The notes under the pieces were generated by a model that saw only the letters and a program-made list of their open reading frames with translations, made no database searches and was not told the DNA's origin. Positions 16,231 to 24,180 of a DNA stretch of 32,191 bases are shown piece after piece. A program made the position numbers and the translations under genes. Positions within the stretch are counted from its first letter, which is position 1, and each line of letters begins with the position of its first letter. The stretch is from assembly GCA_900765115.1 (NCBI GenBank), contig CAAFQK010000018.1, positions 1 to 32,191 on the forward strand, given 5' to 3'. The DNA is from an uncultured Collinsella sp. (GTDB taxonomy: Bacteria > Actinomycetota > Coriobacteriia > Coriobacteriales > Coriobacteriaceae).

Positions 16231-16346
16231 GCGGGGCGCTCTTACCTTTGCTCGCTGCAAGTTCCGCACGAGCCGAAGAGCACTTAATGTGCTCTTCGTG
16301 CGAGCAGGACTGTCCGCAGCAGCGAGCAAAGGTAAGAGCGCCCCGC
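16231..16346 (+). repeat. Large nested inverted repeat in the leuS leader
   Basis: The 28 bases at 16231-16258 are the exact reverse complement of 16319-16346. Inside the 60-base loop a second stem pairs 16274-16283 with 16289-16298 around the five-base loop TTAAT, extended by 16265-16268 pairing with 16299-16302. The structure ends 15 bases before the AAAGGAG of leuS. It lacks the AGGGTGG core of a T-box. It could be a regulatory leader fold or a palindromic repeat element that landed there. Confidence 0.8.
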
Positions 16347-16373
16347 CCCAACCGAGATAACAAAGGAGCTGAT

Positions 16374-18950
16374 ATGTGCGATTGCACAGATCATAAGGAT
16401 GAGATCCCTGCCTACGACGCGCAGGCCATTGAGTCCAAGTGGATGAAGGCCTGGGAGGACTCTAACCTCTTTGCCGTCGACACCGACGACAGCAAGCCTA
16501 AAAAGTATGTGCTCGAGATGTTCCCGTATCCGTCGGGCGACCTGCACATGGGCCACGCGCGCAACTATACCATCGGCGATGCCATGGCCCGTCAGGCCCG
16601 CATGCGCGGCTTTGACGTGCTGCATCCCATCGGCTTTGATGCCTTTGGCCTGCCCGCCGAGAACGCCGCCATCAAGCACAACACGCAGGCTGCCGCTTGG
16701 ACGTATAAGAACATGGACCAGGCGCTCGCCACGATGAAGCGCATGGGCTTCTCCTACGATTTGGATCGCATGGTCAAGACCTGCAGCCCCGACTACTACC
16801 GCTGGGGTCAGTGGATCTTTGAGAAGCTGTGGGAAAAGGGCCTGGTCTACCGCAAGAAGAACCCGGTCAACTGGTGTCCTAACTGCAAGACCGTTCTGGC
16901 CAACGAGCAGGTCACCGAGGGCAAGTGCTGGCGCTGCGGCACCGAGCCCGAGAAGCGCGACCTTGAGCAGTGGTATTTCAAGATCACCGAGTACTCCCAG
17001 GAGCTGCTCGACGATCTGGAGAAGCTCCCCGGCTGGCCCGAGCGCGTCAAGCAGATGCAGGCCAACTGGATCGGCCGCTCCGAGGGCGCCGAGGTCGACT
17101 TTACCCTCTGCGACCAGGATGGCGAGCCCATCGAGGGCGACGAGGGCAAGATCACCGTCTTCACCACGCGTGCCGATACGCTCTTTGGCGTCTCTTTCTT
17201 TGTTCTGGCTCCCGAGTACGCCGGCCTGCACGAGCTCGTCGAGGGCACGGAGTACGAGGAGGCCGTCACCAAGATCGTTGAGGACTCCAAGCATATCTCT
17301 GCCGTCGAGCGTGCCCAGGGCACCCTCGAGAAGCACGGTGCCTTCACGGGCCGCTATGTGGTAAACCCCGTCAACGGCGAGAAGGTCCCCGTGTGGGTTG
17401 CCGATTATGTCGTTGCCGACTACGGCACCGGCGCCGTCATGGCCGTTCCCTGCGGCGACCAGCGCGACTTTGAGTTTGCCCGTAAGTACGACCTGCCGAT
17501 CGTGCCGATCATCCTGGACGATGACGATCGCGCTGCCGTCGAGGCCAGCGGCGAGACCATCGATACCTTCCATGCCGAGACCGTCGACTGGGATTGCGCT
17601 CACGCTGCCGAGGGCACGCTCGTCCAGTCAGGCAAGTACACCGGCATGCGCGGCGGTAAGCACTCCGAGGGCGAGGCTGCAATCGTGGCCGACCTCGAGG
17701 CCATGGGCTGTGGTCGTCGCAAGGTCGAGTTCCGTCTGCGCGACTGGCTCATTTCCCGTCAGCGCTATTGGGGCAACCCCATCCCGGCCATCCACTGCGA
17801 GCACTGCGGCATCGTGCCCGTGCCCGAGGATCAGCTGCCGGTGACGCTGCCCGAGAACCTGGACCTGGGCGCAGGCGAGACCCTCGCCGAGTGCAAGGAG
17901 TTCTACGAGACCACCTGCCCGGTCTGCGGTCGCCCGGCCAAGCGCGAGACCGATACCATGGACACCTTCACCTGCTCCAGCTGGTATTACCTGCGCTATA
18001 CCGATCCGCACAACACCGAGCTGCCCTTCTCCCGCGAGGCCGCCGACCGTTGGATGCCCGTCGATAACTACATCGGCGGCATCGAGCATGCCATTCTGCA
18101 CCTGCTCTACAGCCGCTTCTTTACCAAGGCGCTGCGCGACCTGGGCCTGCTGAGCGTGGACGAGCCCTTCACCAACCTGCTGTGCCAGGGCATGGTCAAG
18201 GACGAGAACGGCGACACCATGTCCAAGTCCAAGGGCAATGTGGTGCCCCCGAGCTCGGTTATCGAGCCCTACGGCGCCGACACCATGCGTCTTGCGATCT
18301 TGTTTATCGCTCCGCCCGAGAAGGACTTCGACTGGGATCCCAAGGCCGTCGAGGGCGCCAACCGCTTCATCAAGCGCGCCTGGCGTATCGTTTGGCAGCT
18401 CGTCCAGTCCGGCGACGCCAACGTGGCCTTCGACAAGTCCGCGCTCGACGAGGTTGCGATGAAGCTCTATCGCGAGCGTCACCGCACCATCGCCAAGTGC
18501 ACCGAGGACTTCGATCGCGGCCAGTTCAACACTGCGATCTCGGCCGTCATGGAGTTCGTCAATGCGGCGAGCGCTTACCTCAATGCCACTGAGGGCGCTT
18601 CCCGCGACAAGGCGCTGTGCTACGGCGTGGCTAAGGACATCGTGAGCGTCCTTGCCCCCATCTGCCCGTTCTGGGCCGACGAACTGTGGCACGAGGCGCT
18701 CGGATGCGAGGGCAATGCCTACACCGCCGCCTGGCCCGAGTTCGACCTGGCCGAGTCCGTTGAGGACACGGTGCAGATCGTGGTCCAGGTGCTCGGTAAG
18801 GTCCGCGGCCGCATCGACGTTGCCCGCGATGCCTCTAATGAGGATATGCAGGCTGCCGCCGAGGCCGCCGTTGCCAAGTGGCTCGAGGGCAAGACGGTCG
18901 TCAAGGCCATCTGCGTGCCCGGTAAGCTGGTTAACTTGGTGGTCAAGTAA
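16374..18950 (+). CDS. leuS: Leucyl-tRNA synthetase
   Basis: An 858-residue class I synthetase that charges tRNA-Leu. The HIGH motif appears as HMGH in FPYPSGDLHMGHARNY, and the KMSKS loop as TMSKSKGN. The CP1 editing domain carries TTRADTLFG and the GTGAVMAVP loop. Two Cys pairs (WCPNCKT with CWRCG) lie near residues 165-190, and a second cluster (HCEHCG, then CPVCG) lies further on. The open frame extends upstream to 16248, but ATG 16374 has AAAGGAG seven bases before it, and the upstream extension is just translated hairpin sequence, so I take 16374. The opening residues MCDCTDHKDE are Cys-rich and unusual. Confidence 0.95.
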   Translation: MCDCTDHKDEIPAYDAQAIESKWMKAWEDSNLFAVDTDDSKPKKYVLEMFPYPSGDLHMGHARNYTIGDAMARQARMRGFDVLHPIGFDAFGLPAENAAIKHNTQAAAWTYKNMDQALATMKRMGFSYDLDRMVKTCSPDYYRWGQWIFEKLWEKGLVYRKKNPVNWCPNCKTVLANEQVTEGKCWRCGTEPEKRDLEQWYFKITEYSQELLDDLEKLPGWPERVKQMQANWIGRSEGAEVDFTLCDQDGEPIEGDEGKITVFTTRADTLFGVSFFVLAPEYAGLHELVEGTEYEEAVTKIVEDSKHISAVERAQGTLEKHGAFTGRYVVNPVNGEKVPVWVADYVVADYGTGAVMAVPCGDQRDFEFARKYDLPIVPIILDDDDRAAVEASGETIDTFHAETVDWDCAHAAEGTLVQSGKYTGMRGGKHSEGEAAIVADLEAMGCGRRKVEFRLRDWLISRQRYWGNPIPAIHCEHCGIVPVPEDQLPVTLPENLDLGAGETLAECKEFYETTCPVCGRPAKRETDTMDTFTCSSWYYLRYTDPHNTELPFSREAADRWMPVDNYIGGIEHAILHLLYSRFFTKALRDLGLLSVDEPFTNLLCQGMVKDENGDTMSKSKGNVVPPSSVIEPYGADTMRLAILFIAPPEKDFDWDPKAVEGANRFIKRAWRIVWQLVQSGDANVAFDKSALDEVAMKLYRERHRTIAKCTEDFDRGQFNTAISAVMEFVNAASAYLNATEGASRDKALCYGVAKDIVSVLAPICPFWADELWHEALGCEGNAYTAAWPEFDLAESVEDTVQIVVQVLGKVRGRIDVARDASNEDMQAAAEAAVAKWLEGKTVVKAICVPGKLVNLVVK

Positions 18951-18977
18951 GCGCTGCGCGCAAAGCTGACATGCAAT

Positions 18978-19016
18978 AAACGAGGGACGGTCCGGTTGGG
19001 TCGTCCCTCGTTTTTC
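18978..19016 (+). terminator. Intrinsic terminator of leuS
   Basis: AAACGAGGGACG (18978-18989) pairs with CGTCCCTCGTTT (19002-19013) across a 12-base loop and runs into TTTTT at 19011-19015. Confidence 0.88.
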
Positions 19017-19101
19017 ATGTACCTGCCCTGATGTCTGCGGTCAATTGTCCTATTCTTGTGGAGAAGCTGTGCGCACGCTGACCTGCAGATTCGTACTGTG
19101 C

Positions 19102-19130
19102 TTGCACGTTTCCGCAGCTATTGTTATAGT
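19102..19130 (+). promoter_or_regulatory. Promoter of the rimP-nusA-infB operon
   Basis: TTGCAC (19102-19107) and TATAGT (19125-19130) are separated by exactly 17 bases, which is close to a sigma-A consensus promoter. Transcription would start near 19137, giving a leader of about 70 bases. Confidence 0.7.
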
Positions 19131-19155
19131 TTGCTTGCAAATGAAGTTGTAATTG

Positions 19156-19188
19156 AAAGAAGTGGGGTTTCGGCCCCGCTTCTTTTTT
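19156..19188 (+). terminator. Leader terminator upstream of rimP (attenuator candidate)
   Basis: AAAGAAGTGGGG (19156-19167) pairs with CCCCGCTTCTTT (19174-19185) with one G-U pair and a six-base loop, and TTTTTT ends at 19188. It lies between the operon promoter and the rimP start, only 20 bases before the ATG, so every operon transcript must read through it. Confidence 0.85.
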
Positions 19189-19208
19189 GTATGGATGGAG
19201 GTGCCGCA

Positions 19209-19703
19209 ATGGTCAAGACCAAGACCGAGCAGGCGATCATCGACGCGCTCGAGGCCGTCGCTCCCCAGCACGATGTCGACATCGTCGACGTCGAGCTCGT
19301 GGGTGCCACCAAGGCCCCCTGCGTGCGCGTGCGTATCGAGGGTGCCGAGGGTCAGAGCCTGTCGCTCAACGACGTCACGGCCAACACTAAGTGGGTCGGC
19401 GATGTGATTGAGGAGCTCGACCCCATCTCTTCGAGCTATACGCTCGAGGTGTCGAGCCCGGGCATGGCGCGCCCGCTGCGCCGCCCGTGCGACTTTGCCC
19501 GCTTTGTGGGCGAGAACTGCGAGCTCACCTCCACCGCCACCGAGGGCCGTCGCAAGTACGCCGGCAAGATTGCCGCTGCCACCGAGACGAACGTGACCCT
19601 CGAGCTCGAGGACGGCGAGTCCGTCACCCTCGATTTCTCTGATGTTAAAAAGTGCAAGTTGAAGCCCACCTATGACTTCAAGCCCGCGAAGGAAGGAAAG
19701 TAA
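19209..19703 (+). CDS. rimP: Ribosome maturation factor RimP
   Basis: A 164-residue RimP, needed for maturation of the 30S subunit. Typical segments are VDIVDVELVG near the start, RVRIEGAEG, VTANTKWVGDVIEELD and the strongly conserved YTLEVSSPGMARPLRRPCDF, followed by the C-terminal SH3-like domain with TLDFSDVKKCKL. Several in-frame starts exist; ATG 19209 is chosen for GGAGGT (19197-19202) six bases upstream. It is the first gene of the nusA operon, as in many bacteria, and its stop is one base before the nusA start. Confidence 0.93.
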   Translation: MVKTKTEQAIIDALEAVAPQHDVDIVDVELVGATKAPCVRVRIEGAEGQSLSLNDVTANTKWVGDVIEELDPISSSYTLEVSSPGMARPLRRPCDFARFVGENCELTSTATEGRRKYAGKIAAATETNVTLELEDGESVTLDFSDVKKCKLKPTYDFKPAKEGK

Positions 19704-19704
19704 G

Positions 19705-20952
19705 ATGGCAGCATCCGACATGATGTCCGCCCTGATGGAGCTTTGCCAGGAGAAGCACATCGACCAGCTCTACCTGATCGACCGCCTGGAGCAGTCGCTC
19801 GCCAAGAGCTATGCCGAGATCCTGCATCTTGAGTGGGGCGCCAAGGTGACCATCGATCGCACCACCGGCAAGATCTACGTCTACCGTCTGGAGCCGATCG
19901 ACGATTCCATGGACGAGGAGGGCAACTTCACCGAGTTCGAGGAGATCGACGTCACTCCTAAGAACACGAGCCGTATCGCCGCCCAGCACGCCAAGGCCGA
20001 GATCAACGCAATCGTACGCAACTCCGCCCGCGAGCAGATCTACGAGGAGTTCTCCGGCCGCATCGGTGACCTCATCAGCGGTACCGTGCTGCAGTCCACG
20101 CCCGACTTCACGATCGTCAAGATTCGCGAGGGCGTCGAGGCCGAGCTTCCGCACTTCGACCAGCGCCGTTACGAGAACGAGCGCAACGAGCGTCCGATGG
20201 GCGAGCGCTACCTGCACAACCAGCATATCAAGGCCGTGATCATCGACGTTCGCGACCCCAACTCCAACTTGCAGCCGGTCCGTGGCGAGCACAGCCGCCC
20301 GCCGATTGTCATCTCCCGTACCCACCCCGAGCTCATGCGTCGTCTGTTTGAGCAGGAGGTGCCCGAGATCTATGAGGGCACCGTCCAGATCAAGTCGATC
20401 GCCCGCGAGCCCGGTCAGCGCTCCAAGGTCGCCGTCCACTCGCTCGACGATCGCCTGGATCCCGTGGGCGCCTGCGTCGGCCCTAAGGGCAGCCGTGTTC
20501 GCGCCGTCGTGGGCGAGCTCCGTGGCGAGCGCGTCGACGTCATCCTGTGGGATGCCGATCCGGCCGTCTACGTCGCCAACGCCCTGTCGCCTGCCAAGGT
20601 CACCCGCGTCCTTATCGACGAGGAGAAGGCCTACGCCGGCGTCATCGTGCCCGATGACCAGCTGTCCCTCGCCATCGGCAAGGAGGGCCAGAATGCCCGC
20701 CTCGCCGCGCGCCTGACCGGCTGGCACATCGACATTAAGTCCGAGACCCTTGCCGCCGACATCCTCAAGAATGTTCCCGTTCACGAGGAGCCCGCCGCCG
20801 ACCTGATCGGTGACGAGGAGGACGAGGACGTCCGTCGCTGCGAGTTCGTGTCCGAGGACGGCATCCAGTGCCGCAACCAGGCCCGTCCCGGCTCCCGTTT
20901 CTGCGGTGTCCACGATACCGACGCCTTCGATGATGCGGAGGACCTGATCTAG
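19705..20952 (+). CDS. nusA: Transcription factor NusA with C-terminal Cys3-His motif
   Basis: A 415-residue NusA, which binds RNA polymerase and nascent RNA to control pausing, termination and antitermination. The order is N-terminal polymerase-binding domain (residues 1 to about 110), S1 domain (LISGTVLQSTPDFTIVKIRE), KH1 (VGACVGPKGSRVRAVVGEL) and KH2 (LAIGKEGQNARLAARLTGW). After KH2 comes an acidic linker and a short tail with Cys379, Cys389, Cys400 and His403, spaced C-x9-C-x10-C-x2-H, which looks like a small zinc-binding knuckle. The E. coli acidic repeats are absent. ATG 19705 has GGAAGGAAAG upstream. No ylxR gene follows, unlike in many Firmicutes and actinobacteria. Confidence 0.95.
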   Translation: MAASDMMSALMELCQEKHIDQLYLIDRLEQSLAKSYAEILHLEWGAKVTIDRTTGKIYVYRLEPIDDSMDEEGNFTEFEEIDVTPKNTSRIAAQHAKAEINAIVRNSAREQIYEEFSGRIGDLISGTVLQSTPDFTIVKIREGVEAELPHFDQRRYENERNERPMGERYLHNQHIKAVIIDVRDPNSNLQPVRGEHSRPPIVISRTHPELMRRLFEQEVPEIYEGTVQIKSIAREPGQRSKVAVHSLDDRLDPVGACVGPKGSRVRAVVGELRGERVDVILWDADPAVYVANALSPAKVTRVLIDEEKAYAGVIVPDDQLSLAIGKEGQNARLAARLTGWHIDIKSETLAADILKNVPVHEEPAADLIGDEEDEDVRRCEFVSEDGIQCRNQARPGSRFCGVHDTDAFDDAEDLI

Positions 20953-21007
20953 CGCGCGGTCGCGCCGGGCGGGTCCCAGCGCATATCCCACGCTCGTTCA
21001 GTCTCTA

Positions 21008-21022
21008 GGCACCCAAGGTGCC
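21008..21022 (+). other. Short hairpin before infB
   Basis: GGCACC-CAA-GGTGCC forms a six-base-pair hairpin a few bases upstream of the infB ribosome binding region (AGGGTAGGTG, 21027-21036). No T-run follows, so it is not a terminator. It may affect translation or processing. Confidence 0.4.
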
Positions 21023-21043
21023 AGAAAGGGTAGGTGAAGTCAT

Positions 21044-23758
21044 ATGGCAAAAGTCCGTGTGTCCACCCTGGCCAAAGAGTTCGGCATGACCTCCAAGGAA
21101 CTGATGGGTCATCTCGCCGAAATGAAGATTCCCGCTAAGTCCGCTTCCTCCGCTCTGGAGGACGCATACGTCGCCATGGTCCGCAAGCAGCTCGCCTCGG
21201 TGATCGAGGCCCGCGCCCAGGAAGTCGAGGCCGCCAAGCTGGCCGAGGAGCAGGCCGCTGCCGCCGAGGAGGCAGCACGCGCTGCCGAGGCAGAGCGCGA
21301 GCGCATCGCCGCCGAGAAGGCACGCGAGGAGGAGCGCCGCCAGTTCGCCGCTGCCCAGGCTGCCGAGGAGGCCGCCCGCGCCGAGGCCGAGGCTAAGAAG
21401 AAGGCCGAGCAGGAGCGCCTTGCCCGCGAGAAGGAGGAGGCTGCCCGCGAGGCCCAGCGCCGCGCCGTTCCCGCTTCCGACTCCGGTTCGCGTTTCCGCT
21501 CTCTGCTCGACCAGATCGCCGCACAGGAGACCGTGCTCAAGGAGAAGAAGGACGCTGAGGAGAAGGCCAAGGCCGAGCGCGCTGCCGAGCGCGGCAACCG
21601 TCGTGGCGGCAACAACGACCGTCGCGGCGGCCGTCGTAACGATCGCAACGCCTCCGACAGCAACTCCGAGCGCAACGCATCCGAGAGCCGTCCCCACAGC
21701 CATCGCACCAACGCCAGCAACAACGTCGCTGCCGGTATGGACTTCCCCAACCCCGATAAGCAGGGCAAGGGCAAGAAGCGCAAGGGCGGTCACAACAACG
21801 AAGAGGACCACTACAGCCGCATGGCTCGCGAGGCCGAGGAGTACAGCCGCGAGAAGGTGCTCGAGGAGGCTCGTGCCGCCGTCGAGGAGGCCTCTCGCGA
21901 GTCCACTGGTCGCCGCAAAAAGCGCAAGGAGAAGCGCGAGCGCGAGGCCGCAAAGGCTCAGGAAGAGCGCAAGATTGAGGAGGCGCTGGCCCAGGGCGTG
22001 AACCCCGAGGACCTCGACGCCATCAAGGTCTCCCAGGGCGTTACCGTCCAGGAGCTCGCCGAGGCGCTCGACGTTCCGGCCAACGACATCATCAAGCGCC
22101 TGTTCCTGCTGGGCACGCCGCTTACCATGACACAGTCCATGTCCGATGACCTCGTCGAGCTCGTTGCCGACGACCTGGGTCGCCAGATCAAGATCATCAC
22201 CCCCGAGGAGGAGAACACCTTCTCGTTCTACGACGACCCCGCCGATCTTAAACCGCGTGCCCCGGTCGTCACCGTCATGGGTCACGTCGACCACGGCAAG
22301 ACGAGCCTGCTCGACGCCATCCGTCACACCGGCGTCGCTGCCGGCGAGGCGGGCGGCATTACCCAGGCCATCGGCGCTTCGCAGGTCATGATCAACGACC
22401 GTAAGATCACCTTCATCGATACCCCCGGTCACGCCACCTTTACGGCCATGCGTGCCCGCGGCGCCAAGGTGACCGACATCGTCATCCTGATCGTGGCTGC
22501 CGACGACGGCGTCATGCCCCAGACCATCGAGTCGATCAACCACGCCAAGGCCGCCGGCGTTCCCATCGTCGTCGCCGTCAACAAGATCGATAAGCCGGGT
22601 GCCAACCCCGACCGCGTGCGCCAGGAGCTCACCGAGTACGGCATCATCCCCGAGGAGTGGGGCGGACAGAACATGTTCGTCAACATCTCGGCCAAGCAGA
22701 AGATCGGTATCGATGACCTGCTCGAGACCGTGCTGCTCCAGGCCGACGTGCTCGAGCTCAAGGCCAACCCTGATACCTTTGCTTCGGGCAACGTCCTCGA
22801 GGCTAAGCTCGACAAGGGCCGCGGCTCGGTTGCCACCGTGCTCGTGACCCGCGGTACCCTGCACGTGGGCGACACGCTGGTCGCCGGCCTCACCTACGGC
22901 CGCGTCCGCGCCATGCTCGACCCCAAGGGCAACGCCGTCACCGAGGCCGGTCCTTCCGACGCCGTCGAGATCTTGGGCCTGCAGTCCGTCCCCAACGCCG
23001 GCGATGAGTTCCGCGTGTTCGAGGACGAGCGCGAGGCACGTGCGCTGGCCGACGAGCGTTCGCTCAAGGCCCGTATCGAGGAGCAGAGCCGCGTCAAGCA
23101 CGTGACGCTCGAGAACCTCTTCGAGACTATCGCCGACGCCGAGGTCAAGGAGCTCAACCTGATCATCAAGGCCGACGTCCAGGGTTCCATCGAGGCCCTT
23201 CAGGACTCCCTCGACAAGATGGATCAGTCCGAGGTGCGCATCAACACGATCCACTCCGCCGTTGGTGCCATCAACGAGACCGACGTGGTCCTGGCCGACG
23301 CCTCCAACGCCATCATCATCGGCTTTGGCGTCCGTCCCGACGGCAAGGCCCGCTCCGCCGCCGAGCGCGAGGGCGTCGAGATCCGTTGCTACGACGTCAT
23401 CTATAAGTGCCTCGAGGACCTCGATGCTGCCCGCATCGGCATGCTCAAGCCCACCGAGGTCGAGGTCTCCACGGGTACCGCGACCGTTCTGGACACCTTC
23501 AAGGTGCCCAAGGTCGGTATCGCCGCCGGTGTCCGCGTCGAAGAGGGCGAGATTGCCGCGACCGATTCTGTGCGCCTGGTGCGCGACGGCATCGTGGTCT
23601 TCAACGGTAAAATCGCCTCTATGCGCCACTACAAGGACGAGGCCAAGAGCCTCAAGAGCGGCTCCGAGGGCGGTATTGGCCTGGAGAACTTCCAGGACAT
23701 CAAGCCTGGCGACACCATTGAGGGCTACCGCATCGACCAGGTTGCCCGTACCGAGTAG
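21044..23758 (+). CDS. infB: Translation initiation factor IF-2
   Basis: A 904-residue IF-2, the GTPase that brings fMet-tRNA to the 30S subunit. An IF2N domain opens the protein (VRVSTLAKEFGMTSKELMGH). It is followed by a long charged, Ala/Glu/Arg-rich coiled-coil region (about 60-300) and a second IF2N domain (VTVQELAEALDVPANDIIKR). The G domain has GHVDHGKT (413-420), DTPGHATF and NKID. The beta-barrel and C-terminal tRNA-binding domains follow to the end and appear intact. The start ATG lies 91 bases after nusA. A very long antisense open frame across the gene is a by-product of GC-rich codon use. Confidence 0.96.
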   Translation: MAKVRVSTLAKEFGMTSKELMGHLAEMKIPAKSASSALEDAYVAMVRKQLASVIEARAQEVEAAKLAEEQAAAAEEAARAAEAERERIAAEKAREEERRQFAAAQAAEEAARAEAEAKKKAEQERLAREKEEAAREAQRRAVPASDSGSRFRSLLDQIAAQETVLKEKKDAEEKAKAERAAERGNRRGGNNDRRGGRRNDRNASDSNSERNASESRPHSHRTNASNNVAAGMDFPNPDKQGKGKKRKGGHNNEEDHYSRMAREAEEYSREKVLEEARAAVEEASRESTGRRKKRKEKREREAAKAQEERKIEEALAQGVNPEDLDAIKVSQGVTVQELAEALDVPANDIIKRLFLLGTPLTMTQSMSDDLVELVADDLGRQIKIITPEEENTFSFYDDPADLKPRAPVVTVMGHVDHGKTSLLDAIRHTGVAAGEAGGITQAIGASQVMINDRKITFIDTPGHATFTAMRARGAKVTDIVILIVAADDGVMPQTIESINHAKAAGVPIVVAVNKIDKPGANPDRVRQELTEYGIIPEEWGGQNMFVNISAKQKIGIDDLLETVLLQADVLELKANPDTFASGNVLEAKLDKGRGSVATVLVTRGTLHVGDTLVAGLTYGRVRAMLDPKGNAVTEAGPSDAVEILGLQSVPNAGDEFRVFEDEREARALADERSLKARIEEQSRVKHVTLENLFETIADAEVKELNLIIKADVQGSIEALQDSLDKMDQSEVRINTIHSAVGAINETDVVLADASNAIIIGFGVRPDGKARSAAEREGVEIRCYDVIYKCLEDLDAARIGMLKPTEVEVSTGTATVLDTFKVPKVGIAAGVRVEEGEIAATDSVRLVRDGIVVFNGKIASMRHYKDEAKSLKSGSEGGIGLENFQDIKPGDTIEGYRIDQVARTE

Positions 23759-23769
23759 GGGGTAGCGCT

Positions 23770-24180
23770 ATGAAGCAAACGCAGGCAACCCGCCGTCTGG
23801 GCGAGCAGCTTCGCGAGAAGCTCGGTTATATCCTGCTCTTTGAGGTTTCCGATCCGCGTCTCGACCTGGTCACCTTGACCGCGGTCGAGGTTGCGGTGGA
23901 CCGTTCGTTCGCGCGCGTGTACGTGTCGTGCGACGCGAGCCGCTACGACGAGGTCATGGAGGCGCTCGCCAGCGCCAAGGGCCGCATCCGTAGCCTGTTG
24001 GCCCGCTCGCTCGATTGGCGCGTCACGCCCGAGCTCGATTTTCGCATCGATCGCTCGACCGATGAGGCCGAGCGCATCACGCGTGCGCTGGAAAACGTTC
24101 CCGCCACGCTTGCGATCGAAAAGGACGAGGACGGCTATCCGATAGCGGATGCCGCCCAGGAGGCAGCTTTAGATGACTAA
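23770..24180 (+). CDS. rbfA: Ribosome-binding factor A
   Basis: A 136-residue RbfA, a single-KH-domain protein that helps 16S rRNA 5'-end maturation. Family features are RRLGEQLREKLGYILL at the start, VSDPRLDLVTLTAVEV, and the C-terminal RVTPELDFRIDRSTDEAERI. The ATG lies 11 bases after infB and has GGGGGTAG upstream. The last eight bases overlap nrnA, so the two are probably translationally coupled. Confidence 0.94.
   Translation: MKQTQATRRLGEQLREKLGYILLFEVSDPRLDLVTLTAVEVAVDRSFARVYVSCDASRYDEVMEALASAKGRIRSLLARSLDWRVTPELDFRIDRSTDEAERITRALENVPATLAIEKDEDGYPIADAAQEAALDD

Noticed and set aside
16213..16287. 24-codon upstream open frame with two Leu codons before leuS, as a leader-peptide attenuator
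   Set aside because: No ribosome binding site, its ATG lies before the likely transcription start, and there is no run of Leu codons or alternative terminator.
16248..16373. N-terminal extension of leuS
   Set aside because: The extension only translates the inverted repeat, while ATG 16374 has a good ribosome binding site and gives a normal synthetase N-terminus.
16200..16373. T-box riboswitch upstream of leuS
   Set aside because: The conserved AGGGTGG-type T-box sequence and a downstream terminator are absent.
21005..23629. Very long antisense open frame opposite infB (and similar ones opposite pelD, pelA, guaB, leuS and rpoD)
   Set aside because: GC-rich third positions on the coding strand suppress stops on the other strand; the products are repetitive in composition and the sense genes are certain.
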